This document shows, piece after piece, positions 25,801-35,955 of a stretch of 64,000 bases of DNA (within the stretch, counting starts at the first letter, position 1; every line of letters begins with the position of its first letter). Both the position numbers and the translations under genes were made by a program. The notes under the pieces were generated by a model. The model saw only the letters and a program-made list of their open reading frames with translations, was not told the DNA's origin and did no database searches. Source of the stretch: Sisyra terminalis (taxonomy: Eukaryota > Arthropoda > Insecta > Neuroptera > Sisyridae); NCBI GenBank assembly GCA_958496175.1, contig OY292276.1, positions 33,128,449 to 33,192,448 on the forward strand. The letters are read 5' to 3'.

Positions 25801-27806
25801 TATCTGAATTTCAACTATATAATTAAACCATATTGGATAGTCTAGAGTTTATCGAGAGTTTTTTTAGTATGCCGTTTGTTCTGGAAGAGCATTTTAAATT
25901 TCTTTTATCATTATGGCTTACCGTAAAAATGTCGGTATTTTCTTTTAGTTTGCCGAATTTTAAAGGGTACTCGCTCATTAATGTAATTATTTCAGATTTT
26001 CAGGTTTACAATATGTGAAAGCCAAAAACTTAAAGCTCACTTATAAACTTAGCTTAACCTTTTTCAGATATATTTATCAGTTTAAATTTTTAAGCAAACC
26101 CCAAGTTTTTGTTTCTAATAATAAACCAAGTTTGTTTTATAGAAAGCAGTTATAACGTTTCTCCTTTAACGGACTTTGATTATGAAATTTAAAATTTCCA
26201 TTGTTTATTAGACGTTATGTCGTACAAACCTTTTTTCACTATTTTAGGGGTGGACTTATCGAAAACCCTTTCTTATTATATAACGGCATCCTATAAGGAA
26301 AACACCTTCCAAATTTCATCGACACAAATATGCATTTATATTTGAAAATCCAATGTAAAATGAAAAAAATTGTAACCTTCTATAGTTTAATTATGATTAA
26401 AAAGCAATTCGATTTCGCACATTTGGACGTTGTTCATACAAAATTGTTGGAAATAGGTGGAAAGCGTGGAAGTAAGATCGAATATTTTATTTATATTCAA
26501 TAACAATAGTTGGTTGACAACAAAGTGTTCTTTGACCACATTTATAAAGGTCCGCAGAATTTAAATACAGAATTGAATACTTGGTGAGGTAAAAAAAATT
26601 GGTAACTGCTGCTTTATAGGATCGAAGGTGATAAAGAGACTTAGTAACAAATTTGATTTTATATTGATAAATTTGAACTTCATATAATATGTATATTGAA
26701 CTATCGCCAGCAATATAAAAAATTTACAGAAAAAATTCTTATACCAAAAAAAACTATTGAATCACTTTATGGGTCAACAGAAGATATCCAAATATAAGGA
26801 AAACAAGACTTGCAAATTTTAACGATAGTTTGAGTTGATATGGAACGCCCCATACATTTCATTGTAAATGGTAAACTAAGCTAATCCACAAACGAATCGC
26901 AATTGAATTTTTCCATTCCATTCACTACAAGTGCATATAAAGTAGATAATTGTTTTCAATTGGTGTCGTCTGTCCACCTGGGCCTAGGTCTAAGCTTATT
27001 TGAATGCCAGCAAATGTGAGTAACTGCACCTACATAATCTTCCGAATGATCAAGCAAAACAAAAAGCCGCTTCTGTAAGACGAAGCTTGATCGGCTGTAT
27101 TACATTTGTTATGTTCTGCACATATTTACTTAGTTGAACATGTACCTAGATATAGAAGGAACAGGTGGATATTAGCGTGGGATCGTAGTTTATGACGCGT
27201 GCTTCATTGTTACCAACTTGGGCGGATATAAACCCGTTTTTGGAAGACGCCTTCAGAAGAATTATCATTTGCACTACAGTTGTTTATTTTTAAATGGCTT
27301 AATTCCTTCTCTGTTTGCGTTTTAGCAATATTTGCAATAACATTGTTAATTAATTGAAGTAGGTTTCAGTTCTTATCAATTTTGTCTGTGAGAATTAGAA
27401 AGCTTGCAATTAATTATCCCTTACTTTATATTAAAGAAAACACAATTGTTCTCATAGAAGAGGATTAAGAAGAAAATATATTTTATTTTATTTAAAAATA
27501 TATATTTGCATAAGTCCGAAAATGTATTTTTGGGCTTAAAAATGGGATACTTCCAAAATAATTTCATTGAAATGGAGAGAATGTTTTAAATGGTAAGTAG
27601 AACCCATTTAAAATTATCTTAAAAACTTACTTGTTTCAAAAAAGTATGCCTTTTTGGGAAACATAAAATTAACACTGAGTTAGTCTCCCATGGTTTCCTC
27701 TACCGAATAACAAAAAACATGTGCTATCGGTCAACTTGGTCGACTTGATTGCGTTTTTTAGTACTATGCAAATCGCTCTTAAAAATCGGTCAGTTTTCAC
27801 CCGCTT
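22892..27806. other. AT-rich spacer, no gene
   Basis: About 5 kb without a supported gene. Weak items only: an inverted pair AAACCAATTGAGAA / TTTCAATTGGTT (24837-24850 and near 25040-25053) suggests an old TIR element around 24.8-25.06 kb. The text near 26250-26350, including ACACCTTCCAAATTTCATCG, resembles a non-LTR 3' tail. A slightly GC-richer stretch at 26960-27110 has a small GATCAAGC/GCTTGATC hairpin. Confidence 0.35.
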
Positions 27807-27839
27807 GAAGTTTCTCGCTAACCGCTTGCGAGCAACTTC
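27807..27839. repeat. Short hairpin
   Basis: GAAGTTTCTCGC and GCGAGCAACTTC pair with one mismatch around a 9-nt loop. It lies about 100 bp from the solo LTR in a GC-richer patch. Function unknown. Confidence 0.6.
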
Positions 27840-27936
27840 CTACTGTAGCGTCACGGCGTCATATTTTATTAAAGGTTAGTCTGATTATTTTTTCATAAGA
27901 CCGCTAAAGAAATGTAACTTCAAAAATCTATAGTAT

Positions 27937-28377
27937 TGTAACGTGATGTCTCAAAACTGTATCGAGATGGCGTTATTCGTTCTTTAATTTCTTTTGGAAA
28001 TACATAATCACTTTCACACTTAACAATCACTTTTTTTATTACACTTGTATACACTTTTTATTACACAATTACACTTGTCAAAATAATCAGTTAAATGACA
28101 ATAATCACTTTTAAATCTAAATCACAATAAAAATCGCTTTGTTGTAACGAAATTCAAAGTGAACTTCGATACAGAACTGTCCTCTTTGGCTTGAGCTGAG
28201 CGTCTTATATACCCGTAACCCAACATTCCAGAATATTCTAGTTTTCCCTAGACTTCACTAGACATTTCTAGAACAATATGTATGTGCATTCGTATTGGTG
28301 GGAGAAAGAAGGCACTCAGCCAATCGCGTGCCGGCATGGCACAAAGAAAGAGACAGACTTTGTCACTTTCTGTTACA
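27937..28377 (-). mobile_element. Solo LTR 1 (Gypsy-like, 441 bp)
   Basis: On the minus strand it begins TGTAACAGAAAGTGAC and ends CATCACGTTACA, i.e. TG...CA with short inverted ends. It has a U3-like GC-richer part, a TATA box TATATAAG, an initiator-like region about 30 bp downstream, and an AT-rich R/U5 with GTAATAAAA polyadenylation-like signals. Flanking GTAT/GTAC match at 3 of 4, as for a decayed 4-bp duplication. No primer-binding site or polypurine tract adjoins it, so it is a solo LTR left by recombination. Assignment to Ty3/Gypsy is by LTR size and end sequence only. Confidence 0.75.
28205..28239 (-). promoter_or_regulatory. LTR 1 promoter: heat-shock element plus TATA box
   Basis: On the minus strand GAA-ta-TTC-tg-GAA (28226-28238) is a perfect three-unit heat-shock element, with a near-match fourth unit (TTG). 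It ends 14 bp upstream of TATATAA (28205-28211). This is the arrangement of heat-inducible promoters; inducibility is inferred, not shown. Confidence 0.65.
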
Positions 28378-28504
28378 GTACCTTACAAATGTTTGAAGAT
28401 ATAAATAAATAAACAAACAATTTTATTTGTATACAAATACACAATTATTAATTTCTGTCGGATTACGTATAAAAACGAAAAAAATATATTTAGATGTTAC
28501 ACGG

Positions 28505-28565
28505 TCAGGGGTAGTACAATGGGTCATGTGAAAAGCAGGAGTCGCTAGGTCAAATCTAGCGATTT
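28505..28565 (+). other. tRNA-like sequence
   Basis: GGGGTAGTACAATGGGT resembles an A-box/D-arm. About 40 bp later CGCTAG-GTCAAAT-CTAGCG forms a perfect 6-bp stem with a seven-base loop, like a T arm. No acceptor stem could be closed. Probably a SINE head or tRNA relic, possibly akin to 15557-15632. Confidence 0.35.
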
Positions 28566-29167
28566 TTGAAGTTAACCTTTATGCTAAATTAATATGGTAG
28601 TTATTCCAAACTCCAATTTAATTGGAAATTGGAGTCCTTCAAACTGAAAAGACAATTCTGCGAGTATCATAGTTATTTTTGGTATCAAAACAGCTTCATC
28701 AGTTCCACATCCAGTTAATATTTGTGTTTTTAAATTGACTATTTTTAGTTTTGTGTCATTTCACAGCTTAGGTGGGTTTAAATTTGTAAGTATCATAAAA
28801 GATGAACTAACTTTTAATTTTAATTTGTGCGATAGAATTTCGGGAGTCTTCCTAGAATCATAAAACACAGTTGGATAATGTGCACTTCTTTTACTAGATA
28901 CACGACTGTACCAGCTGTTAATATATTCATGGTGGTGGTTCAAATTTTGAAAGGATTAAATCGTTTATTTTATTTAATTGATTATTTAAGTAGGTGGCAG
29001 TATCTTCCTTAAAACCAATTCTTCACATTTGGCACCAGAACACATAGATTATGAAGATTAATCTTTTGATATAATATTCGTTTCTCCTTAATATTAAAAT
29101 CGTGTTCTTTTCAACGACATTACCTTTTCCAAATTCACTGTTCTAAATGTGAAAAAAAATGTATTGG

Positions 29168-29600
29168 CTTATAGGTAAGAGATCGCACCTCTCTATAGAG
29201 AGTAAATTTCTGCTTTATAAAGCGATATTGAAGCCAATCTGGACGTACTTATGAAGTACAACTCTGTGGAACAGCCCCAAGTTCGGGTATCGACATAATA
29301 AAAAAAGATCAATCAAAAACCCTAAGAATTATTCTCCAAGTACCGCGGTACAAAAATAACGCACACATACACAAGGATTTGAACGGTGAAGGAAAAGATT
29401 GAAAAATGGAGTTCCAAATACCTACAGAAAGAATCATCTCAACTCCTGGGCACTAAATCTACTCCACAAAAGGGGAAATAACAATTAAGTTATAATGGAA
29501 TGACGAATCTAAGACTTACCAAAAAGAACAAAGCATTGACAAATAACGTTAGAGTTTAACACCACAATATAGGAGATAGACCACTGGACTCCCTCCAAAA
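29168..29600 (+). pseudogene. Jockey-like reverse transcriptase C-terminal relic
   Basis: From 29174 the frame reads GKRSHLSIESKFLLYKAIL then KPIWTY, the conserved Jockey-clade segment 'RRSKLS..NK.LLYKAILKPIWTYG'. A stop and frameshift follow. Another frame continues YEVQLCGTAPSSGIDII, QSKTLRIILQVPRYKNN and AHIHKDLN, matching 'IQLWGTAS', 'FQSKTLRIIVNAPWY' and 'IHRDLN'. A degraded 'RPLDSL' near 29580-29595 fits the usual C-terminus. Only the last part of ORF2 is present, as expected of a 5'-truncated insertion. Not functional. Confidence 0.85.
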
Positions 29601-29949
29601 GAAAACATGCTCGGCTCACTTACATTCTCATATCACGTCTTTATTGCAAATTTTCTTTCTTAAGATTAACTGTTTATTATAAGTCGTTACCAATATTTTT
29701 TTTTCGAAAATCGGTATACTTTAAGGAATCATCATCTCTTAGCTCAGTTTACGAAATTTATTGATGCAAAATTGCATACCAAAAATTCAATCGTAAAAGT
29801 TTAACTATTAAATCGAATTGTTTGAGATAGGGAGAAGTTTAATATAGATAAAATAACGGAATAGGTTGTCTAATTAAATTAAATAAGGGTGCCTCTAAGG
29901 GTTTATGCAGCGCACGCAAGGAAAAATCCCAGCAGGGATGATTTTTGTG

Positions 29950-30130
29950 GGCATCTTTAACAATCTTCGTCATATTACAGTCAATTTACACAAAATCTTC
30001 GTAAAGTATACACTTGAACCTTTCTCATGAATCACTTCACCCATTAGTGAAAACCGTATGAAAATCCGATCAGTATAGTTTTTGAGTTTATCGTGTTTAG
30101 CAGACAAACGCGATGGAGGTACTTTTTTTA
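29950..30130 (+). repeat. Non-LTR 3' tail fragment 1
   Basis: Contains CATATTACAGTCAATTTACA, AAAACCGTATGAAAATCCGA and TTTTTGAGTTTATCG, then AGACAAACGCGATGGAGGTA. This type of text is common at 3' ends of RTE/Jockey-like elements in insects. It is directly related to 30440-30590. The Jockey relic lies about 350 bp upstream but continuity is not shown. Confidence 0.55.
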
Positions 30131-30221
30131 TAATAGTCACATTTTTATTATATACCCAAGCCGTAATCTAATGCCTGCGACAACGTTTGGATCAGTAAAT
30201 AAAATATCAAAATATTTTTTT

Positions 30222-30302
30222 TTATTGTTATTTACCGTTGCTTTATAACTACCATGGTCTTTAGCGACTCTAGAGTTAGTAAAAATCCGTAATCGAGAAA
30301 TA
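30222..30302 (-). mobile_element. tRNA-derived SINE, copy 4 (3' half only)
   Basis: The minus strand has the family body (ACTCTAGAGTCGCTAAAGAC) and the tail CATGGTAGTTATAAAGCAAC, GGTAAATAACAATA. The tRNA head is missing: this is a 5'-truncated copy. Confidence 0.75.
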
Positions 30303-30439
30303 TATTTTTGATATTTTTTTACTATAAGCTTTATATCAATTATTAATTTCTTTACTTCTTTGTAATTCAGTTTTTTTTTGGGCTTTTTTACTTAGAATTT
30401 GAAAAATAAAAAAATTTGATTGATTTTTATTCTGATATC

Positions 30440-30590
30440 TTTCAAAAAGTGTTGTCATATTTCAGCCAATTTACACAAAATCGTAATAAATTATACACAA
30501 AATCTTTAGGAATCACTCCGTTCATTGATCTAAGCCATATGAAAACCTAATCAGTATTTTTAAGTTTATCGCATTCAAATTGGGATGCAA
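30440..30590 (+). repeat. Non-LTR 3' tail fragment 2
   Basis: Shares TCATATTTCAGCCAATTTAC, ACAAAATC, GCCATATGAAAACCTAATC and TTTAAGTTTATCGC with 29950-30130, in the same orientation about 490 bp downstream. It ends at the border of the TIR element at 30592. Confidence 0.55.
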
Positions 30591-30591
30591 A

Positions 30592-31047
30592 GGATACACC
30601 GATTTTTTCAAACATCGATAAATCATTTATAAGCATCGATGTTGAAACCCAAAACATCGATGATATATCGTTCTTCAAGAGTTATGTTTTATTTTATCGC
30701 CATTTTCCATCCCGCCCGTGATTTACAGCTACACATATAAACAGATACCTCTCTCAGTCACAACAGTAGATTAGTCAACTTCGTTAGTTTATAATCAAAC
30801 GCGTGAGATTATAAACTAACGGTAGGTTAGGTTAGGTGCCATAGTAATCTAACGACCTTAGATTTTAAACTGAGGGGTTTACAATTTTACGGTATAGTGC
30901 ATTATTATTTGAGAAATAATGTATATAAATAGCGGTTAAAAACAATCGAAAAAAATCGATCATATACCATTCATAAACTTCGACGTTTTTAACATCGATG
31001 TTTCGCTTTTAAAAATATCAATGTTTTTTATGGGCAACGGTGCATCT
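30592..31047. mobile_element. TIR element (~456 bp) with ATCGATG-rich ends
   Basis: Outer ends GGATACACCG and CGGTGCATCT are inverted (8/10). Just inside both ends lie clusters of AACATCGATG/ATCGAT words in opposite orientation. The centre holds a perfect 15-bp hairpin (30782-30821). Non-coding. The superfamily is not determined; no reliable duplication is seen. Confidence 0.6.
30782..30821. repeat. Perfect 15-bp hairpin followed by TTAGG units
   Basis: CGTTAGTTTATAATC (30782-30796) and its exact complement (30807-30821) flank a 10-nt loop. Immediately after comes GGTAGG then TTAGGTTAGG (30827-30836), two units of the insect telomeric motif, probably by chance or slippage. Confidence 0.8.
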
Positions 31048-32304
31048 CTACGTTCAAATCGATTAATAGACGCATTTGGGGACTACTTTATAATAAATAA
31101 AAATAGACAATTTCAAAAGTACTAATATGCAAGTGATAGTTTTTCGTTGCTCCATATAATATAATTTGTATTTTATTTTTACGTTTTTTATATATGATTT
31201 GTAGATATCTACTAAATTGGTAGTATAATTAAAGTCTTGATGCATTTAAAAAGCACACATATTTGTTAACCACCGTAACATTTTCGATGCGAATTTTACA
31301 CTTCATTTTTCGTTAGAATAAATAATCAAATAAATCAGTTTAATTAAATAAAACTTTTTAAAATCTAAAGGAAATACCAATGAGTATATTTACATATTTA
31401 TAATATTCAAATTGCTTAGACTATTTGAAACACGAGAACATTTGTTACCTGTGTAAAATCTTTGGACTAAATTGTCACCCAAGAATTATTTACCAATCAA
31501 TGAGTAATTGCGTAGGTTTACTATTACTTAAGATACCTTACCAATTTACTATATTTTTTTTGTTGATTATATCAATTGAAAGATAGTTTCAATAAACACT
31601 ACTTCGGTGGATTAAATGTTAAAAATTTTGGAATTAATTAATTTTCTATTGTCTCTATTTATACACGCCACTGTTTGTCAAGCTCGAGATAGAAGCTGTC
31701 ATACAGTATGCTTACATACTTAGGAACCATTTGAAACTTCCTTTGACCCCCCTCACAACACGCTCAAATTTTGCATGTCTTAAAGATTCCAAAAAATTCC
31801 ATACATTTAAAATTTCATAAATTAAACATTAAAAGATTTTTAATAATTATGACCCGAAAAATGCAATTTTCCCACTCACTCATTCAAAAGATTAATCATT
31901 TTAGAATGACCTAGAAATTTGGCATTTAGGTTGATCGTTACGTGTACCAACGTGTACAATGTACATATAGGGAAAAATGAAAATTGAAATCTTCAATTTT
32001 AAATATTTATATTATGCTCAGCAAAACTAACTTTAATTAGTATGGGGTTACCTTTTATTAAGTTTTGAATGTTCCAGCCAGTAGGTAAAGGTGGCCTAGT
32101 GTGGGTAGCGTGTTAATTCTTCATTAATCTAGAGGTTTTCCATTTGAATAACTTTTTTTAAAAATATAGTATTTGTTTTCCTAGAAAACATATTTCCACA
32201 GTAATCCTTATTATTATTATTATTTTCGTTAATATTTTCTTCTTGAGTAATTTTTTGAGGCTTACTAATCACAATTTTGCATTAAAATAAAAAAAAGGAT
32301 CCTT
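31048..32304. other. AT-rich spacer, nothing firmly recognised
   Basis: No gene. AAGGTGGCCTAGTGTGGGTA near 32086-32107 looks like an A box of a decayed tRNA-like head, but no B box follows. A TTA microsatellite of a few units lies near 32208-32224. Confidence 0.4.
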
Positions 32305-32370
32305 TGAGATTGAAACCCAAGCCCTTTATATACAAAGCCCATACGATAAACCACTGCGTCATTACAACAG
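32305..32370 (-). other. tRNA-like sequence
   Basis: On the minus strand TGACGCAGTGG (32351-32361) matches the Pol III A-box consensus at 10/11. GGGTTTCAATCTC (B-box-like, 32306-32317) follows about 35 bp later. Probably a tRNA pseudogene or the head of a SINE of another family; flanking stems do not close. Confidence 0.4.
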
Positions 32371-32393
32371 CGATAATGTTTGGTTATGTCTAA

Positions 32394-32586
32394 CAGTGTT
32401 TCTTAATTTTTTAAGTCAGTCGCACCCCTTTGAATTAGAAAATAGGTCTCCGAACCCCATTGAAAAATGTGTTTGGTTTAGAAAAATACATTTTTGGCAA
32501 AATTTATTACCAAAAATTTCATAATTCATATTCTTAGGGGTTTTTCTCCCACCCCAGGGGTGCGGACCCTCAGGCTAAAAATATTG
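32394..32586. mobile_element. hAT-type MITE (193 bp)
   Basis: Starts CAGTGTTTCTTAATTTT and ends AAAAATATTG. Flanked by ATGTCTAA (32386-32393) and ATGTATAA (32587-32594), 7/8 identical, a convincing 8-bp duplication. Related to 9155-9349. Non-coding. Confidence 0.8.
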
Positions 32587-32769
32587 ATGTATAACAATGT
32601 TTGTAATTCTAAAAAAAATGCACAATAAAAATAATTTACTATGCCAGTTGTTAATTCAACTAAAAAAGTGTAGTGAAACTTAGTTTCTAACTTTTAAAGA
32701 CTTTTCCAACGATACATCACACGATTATCTATAGTAATTTTTTTCATCACTCAGTTTTACGTAAAGGAT

Positions 32770-32945
32770 CCATTAAGTAGTAGTTCTCTTGTAATTTTTC
32801 AGCATAATATATAGCCTGTAGTAAGAGTTATATTGTTCTGTATCTCAATACCAAATTTCATCAAAATCGGTTATTCTGTTCTTTACTTATAAGAAAACAT
32901 ACGAACAGACAAATCGACAGATCGACCAAAATTTTAAAATGCATA
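32770..32945 (+). repeat. Probable retroelement 3' tail
   Basis: ACCAAATTTCATCAAAATCG followed by GTTATTCTGTTCTTTACTTA, AGAAAACATACGAACAGACA and ACAGATCGACC is the typical 3' untranslated tail of insect non-LTR elements ('CAAAATCGGTTCAGCCGTT...ACAGACAGAC'). No coding part remains. Confidence 0.55.
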
Positions 32946-33296
32946 GTTAAACTTGTTATAAGGAAATCTTGAAAGAAATATTAATCTTAAAATTGGTATA
33001 CAAATTAAAATGCACAGATAAAGGTAAACATTTTTATATGTAGGTATAGATTTTGATAATTTTATATTAATGTTTTTCAATAATTATAATTTTTGATTCA
33101 GTTTCTAAATTTCTCACTTATTTGAATACAGGCCATAGTAATGCAGTACTCTGCGAAATATTTGGTATTTATGTCTTTTTTGTCATATGAATTCCCAAAT
33201 ACAAAGCGAGGGATAAGGAAGGAAGGTAAAAGGAAAAAATTAACTATATGTGTACATAATACAAATTACATATGTGATTTAAGTGTGTACTCCCCT

Positions 33297-33303
<7 letters not shown>

Positions 33304-33384
<81 letters not shown>
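33304..33384. repeat. (TA)40 microsatellite
   Basis: About 80 bp of uninterrupted TA dinucleotide, then a short poly-A. Able to extrude a cruciform and likely highly polymorphic. It gives a spurious Tyr-Ile open frame. Confidence 0.95.
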
Positions 33385-33386
<2 letters not shown>

Positions 33387-34302
33387 CAATCGTATCAAAA
33401 AAAAAAAAATCGCTGGCTTTTGGAAAAGTAAACCCTAGGACCTGAAAGTTTACTCTATATGAATTACATATAAAATATAGTCAAATCTACAAACCAGGAC
33501 TAATCATTGATTAAGGATTTCGTTAAAATATTTTTATATTAATAATTGACATTAAACTTCGTTTAAAATATAGTCTATAATTATTAGAGACAATTTCAAA
33601 GATTTTCTTCTAAGTGATGAATTAATTTAAGTTTATATAGACCAGTTTTGAAATAAGACAAACCATGGATATGTTTAAAAGACCATTCGTATGTTGACAA
33701 AAAATTTTGTACGAGACTAAAGAATATCAACAGAAAAATATTTAAAATAATTTATAGCCAATGACACAACATGAGATTAATAATTAAAATTAGTAAGGTA
33801 ACACTGCAACCAATGCTATTTACACACATTTTAGTTAGTTATGCAATGATTTTATCATGCTTAGGAAAATCTATTAATATCACATTATAACTTCAATTGC
33901 AATGAATTGTTAAAAAAAGGTAAAAAATAAAAAAAAAACGAGAGAATATCAAGTTCTTAAGATATCAAGGTTGAATTTTAGTTTATAGCTAAGTGATGAA
34001 TCATTTATTCATCCGATAAGGATTTGGGAAGTAATCAATGAACAAATAATTCATAAGCATAAATAAAAAAAATATGTATTTAAAGGAAAAATAGTTTTTC
34101 TTAAAAATAAACTAATAATAAATTAAAGTATAGCAGCAGTATTCACAAAATATACTTATTTAAATGAACAATTCAACTCTTCACGCAATCAATTGTTTTC
34201 CTACAAAAACCTAATAAAAAAAAATTGAACAGAAAAAAAACTTTTTTTTGCAATATAATTACTAAAATAAATAAGTAATTAAGTAATATTAGCAAATTAA
34301 GT
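33385..34302. other. AT-rich spacer upstream of nothing recognised
   Basis: No gene or repeat is recognised between the microsatellite and the tRNA terminator. Confidence 0.45.
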
Positions 34303-34322
34303 AAAAAAAAAAAAAAAAAAAA
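34303..34322 (-). terminator. RNA polymerase III terminator (T20)
   Basis: On the minus strand a run of 20 T begins two bases after the tRNA 3' end. Four or more T normally suffice for Pol III termination, so this is a very long terminator. Confidence 0.85.
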
Positions 34323-34324
34323 TT

Positions 34325-34397
34325 CATCCCTGGCGGGGATCGAACCCACGACCTTTGGATTAGAAGTCCAACGCGCTATCCTCTGCGCCACAGGGAC
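34325..34397 (-). tRNA. tRNA-Arg (anticodon UCU)
   Basis: A 73-nt cloverleaf folds completely on the minus strand. Acceptor GTCCCTG/CAGGGAT has seven pairs, with one G-U at position 1-72. D stem is GCGC/GCGC; anticodon stem TTGGA/TCCAA with loop CTTCTAA (anticodon TCT, reading AGA); variable loop AGGTC; T stem GTGGG/CCCGC with loop TTCGATC; discriminator G. No intron. The A box (TGGCGCAGAGGATA) and B box (GGTTCGATCC) are intact and an oligo-T terminator follows directly. It delivers arginine at AGA codons in cytosolic translation. No other tRNA gene is nearby. It is probably functional; the 1-72 G-U pair is the only oddity. Confidence 0.97.
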
Positions 34398-35892
34398 CTA
34401 TACAAGTTACGCTGTTACAATTGCTTTTATGCTACTCATCCTCAACTCCATATAATGTTCGGCTTACCTTTATTACGCTTTAAATATTTCCTTTATCAGC
34501 AATTTTTCTTTGACGATTATTTTTGGTAACGAAAAATTTATTTTTGAAACACTGTTCTCTAATATATATTTTATTTATTTTACTACATTTTTCCCGTTTA
34601 CCTTACTGTTTGTAATAAATAGCAAACACAATATACTTAATCATTATTACATTATATAATACCTATGAGAGTAAGTATCAATACTATTTTTGTTTTATTT
34701 TAATATTAATTATTAGACATGTTTTTATATTGAAAGTATAGATTTTGCCTTTTCAAATGGTTAAAATATATTTTTAATAAATAATTCTCACGACTTGTCG
34801 TTGACCCACATTTTGAGAAACTCTGTTACAAAGGACACCATATGTGCATTGCCGCGAGTGAAATAGTTTATAAGTTAGTATGGTGCAACAGCTTGACTAG
34901 GACCTTGATGCTATTAAATATACTATATAATATGATTAGAGATTGATAAGGCTCGTGTCTTTTCTGCGATATAATCATATTAGATCCAGCAGCCACCGTA
35001 CTACCTCGACTGTTTTCTTATATTAATAACTGTGTGCCAAGATCATATTATGAAGAATCCTTCGAATGTAAAACTAATAATAGAAATAACATACCAAATT
35101 AGGTCAATTTAGTCCAAGGTAGTTGGACAACTCCACGCCTGACTAAAACCATCTGCTCACATTTTGATTCAAATCTCAAATCATTTTATTTGTAGGTTAT
35201 TTATTTAGAGTTTATACAAAATATATTAGTGTCTACAAAAGAAAGATTTAAGGTGAAATGGTCAATGTTTAGTAATATGTTTAAAATATTCTAAAAATTG
35301 GTAGAGAAAAAATTATAATCTAGGTCAAAGATAAAAGCGGCAAAAAATATATACATCTTGTAAACTTCAAAAGAGTGTTTTTACATTATATTGGTCTTAT
35401 TTATTCCAAAAAAAAAACTTTGATCTAAAAATTGAAGCTTCCCGTTTTATTAAAAAAAGAAAAAAAACATTATATAAGCTCATATTAATTACCTACATTT
35501 TAAAGCTGGTCTCAAAGCTTTTTAAGCATAAAAATGAATTAATTAACATTAGCTTAATAAAGCATTTTCGGTACCGATGAAAAAAGTTTCGATTATGATG
35601 ATTTTTTGGTACTTAAAAAAATATTTACTGTTGAAAATATTGTAACCTAATGTAAAAAGTACCGCCATTGGTTTTTTAACATTTAAGCGAATATATTACA
35701 TTTTTTAACATCCATTATAATAGTAAAAAAATTATTTAAAAATGCATTAAATTTGAAAAGGATATGCAATTATTTTGGAATTCAATATTGAGGAATAATT
35801 CATTTTAAGTTGAATATTTAAAGAGTATTTGAGGTACTACCAACTAAAATTTTAGACGATTAGACCACCCTAAAAAAAAAAAATAAAAATGC
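34398..35892. other. AT-rich spacer, nothing recognised
   Basis: This lies upstream of the tRNA gene. No gene, promoter element or repeat could be supported. Confidence 0.4.
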
Positions 35893-35955
35893 GCTGATAG
35901 AGGGTCCGATAAAGGGGCAGATTAGCTCGATGACTACCTGGGACGCCGAATCAAA
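35893..35955 (+). repeat. Fragment related to the hAT-type element at 40050-40228
   Basis: GGTCCGATAAAGGGGCAGAT, TAGCTCGATGACTACCTGGG and ACGCCGAAT parallel GGATAAAGGTGTGCGC, TAGCTGGGTGACTACACGAG in the 40-kb element. Only the 5' part is seen. Confidence 0.5.

Noticed and set aside
27937..28377. Full-length LTR retrotransposon at LTR 1
   Set aside because: No primer-binding site, polypurine tract, second LTR or gag/pol coding sequence adjoins; it is a solo LTR.
30827..30836. Telomeric TTAGG array
   Set aside because: Only two clear units; too short to be an interstitial telomere tract.
33141..33431. 96-codon plus frame with a Tyr-Ile run
   Set aside because: Produced by the (TA)40 microsatellite.
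34173..34391. 72-codon minus frame starting MAQRIARWTSNPKVVGSIP
   Set aside because: It is the tRNA-Arg gene read as protein, followed by its oligo-T terminator (poly-Phe) and spacer.
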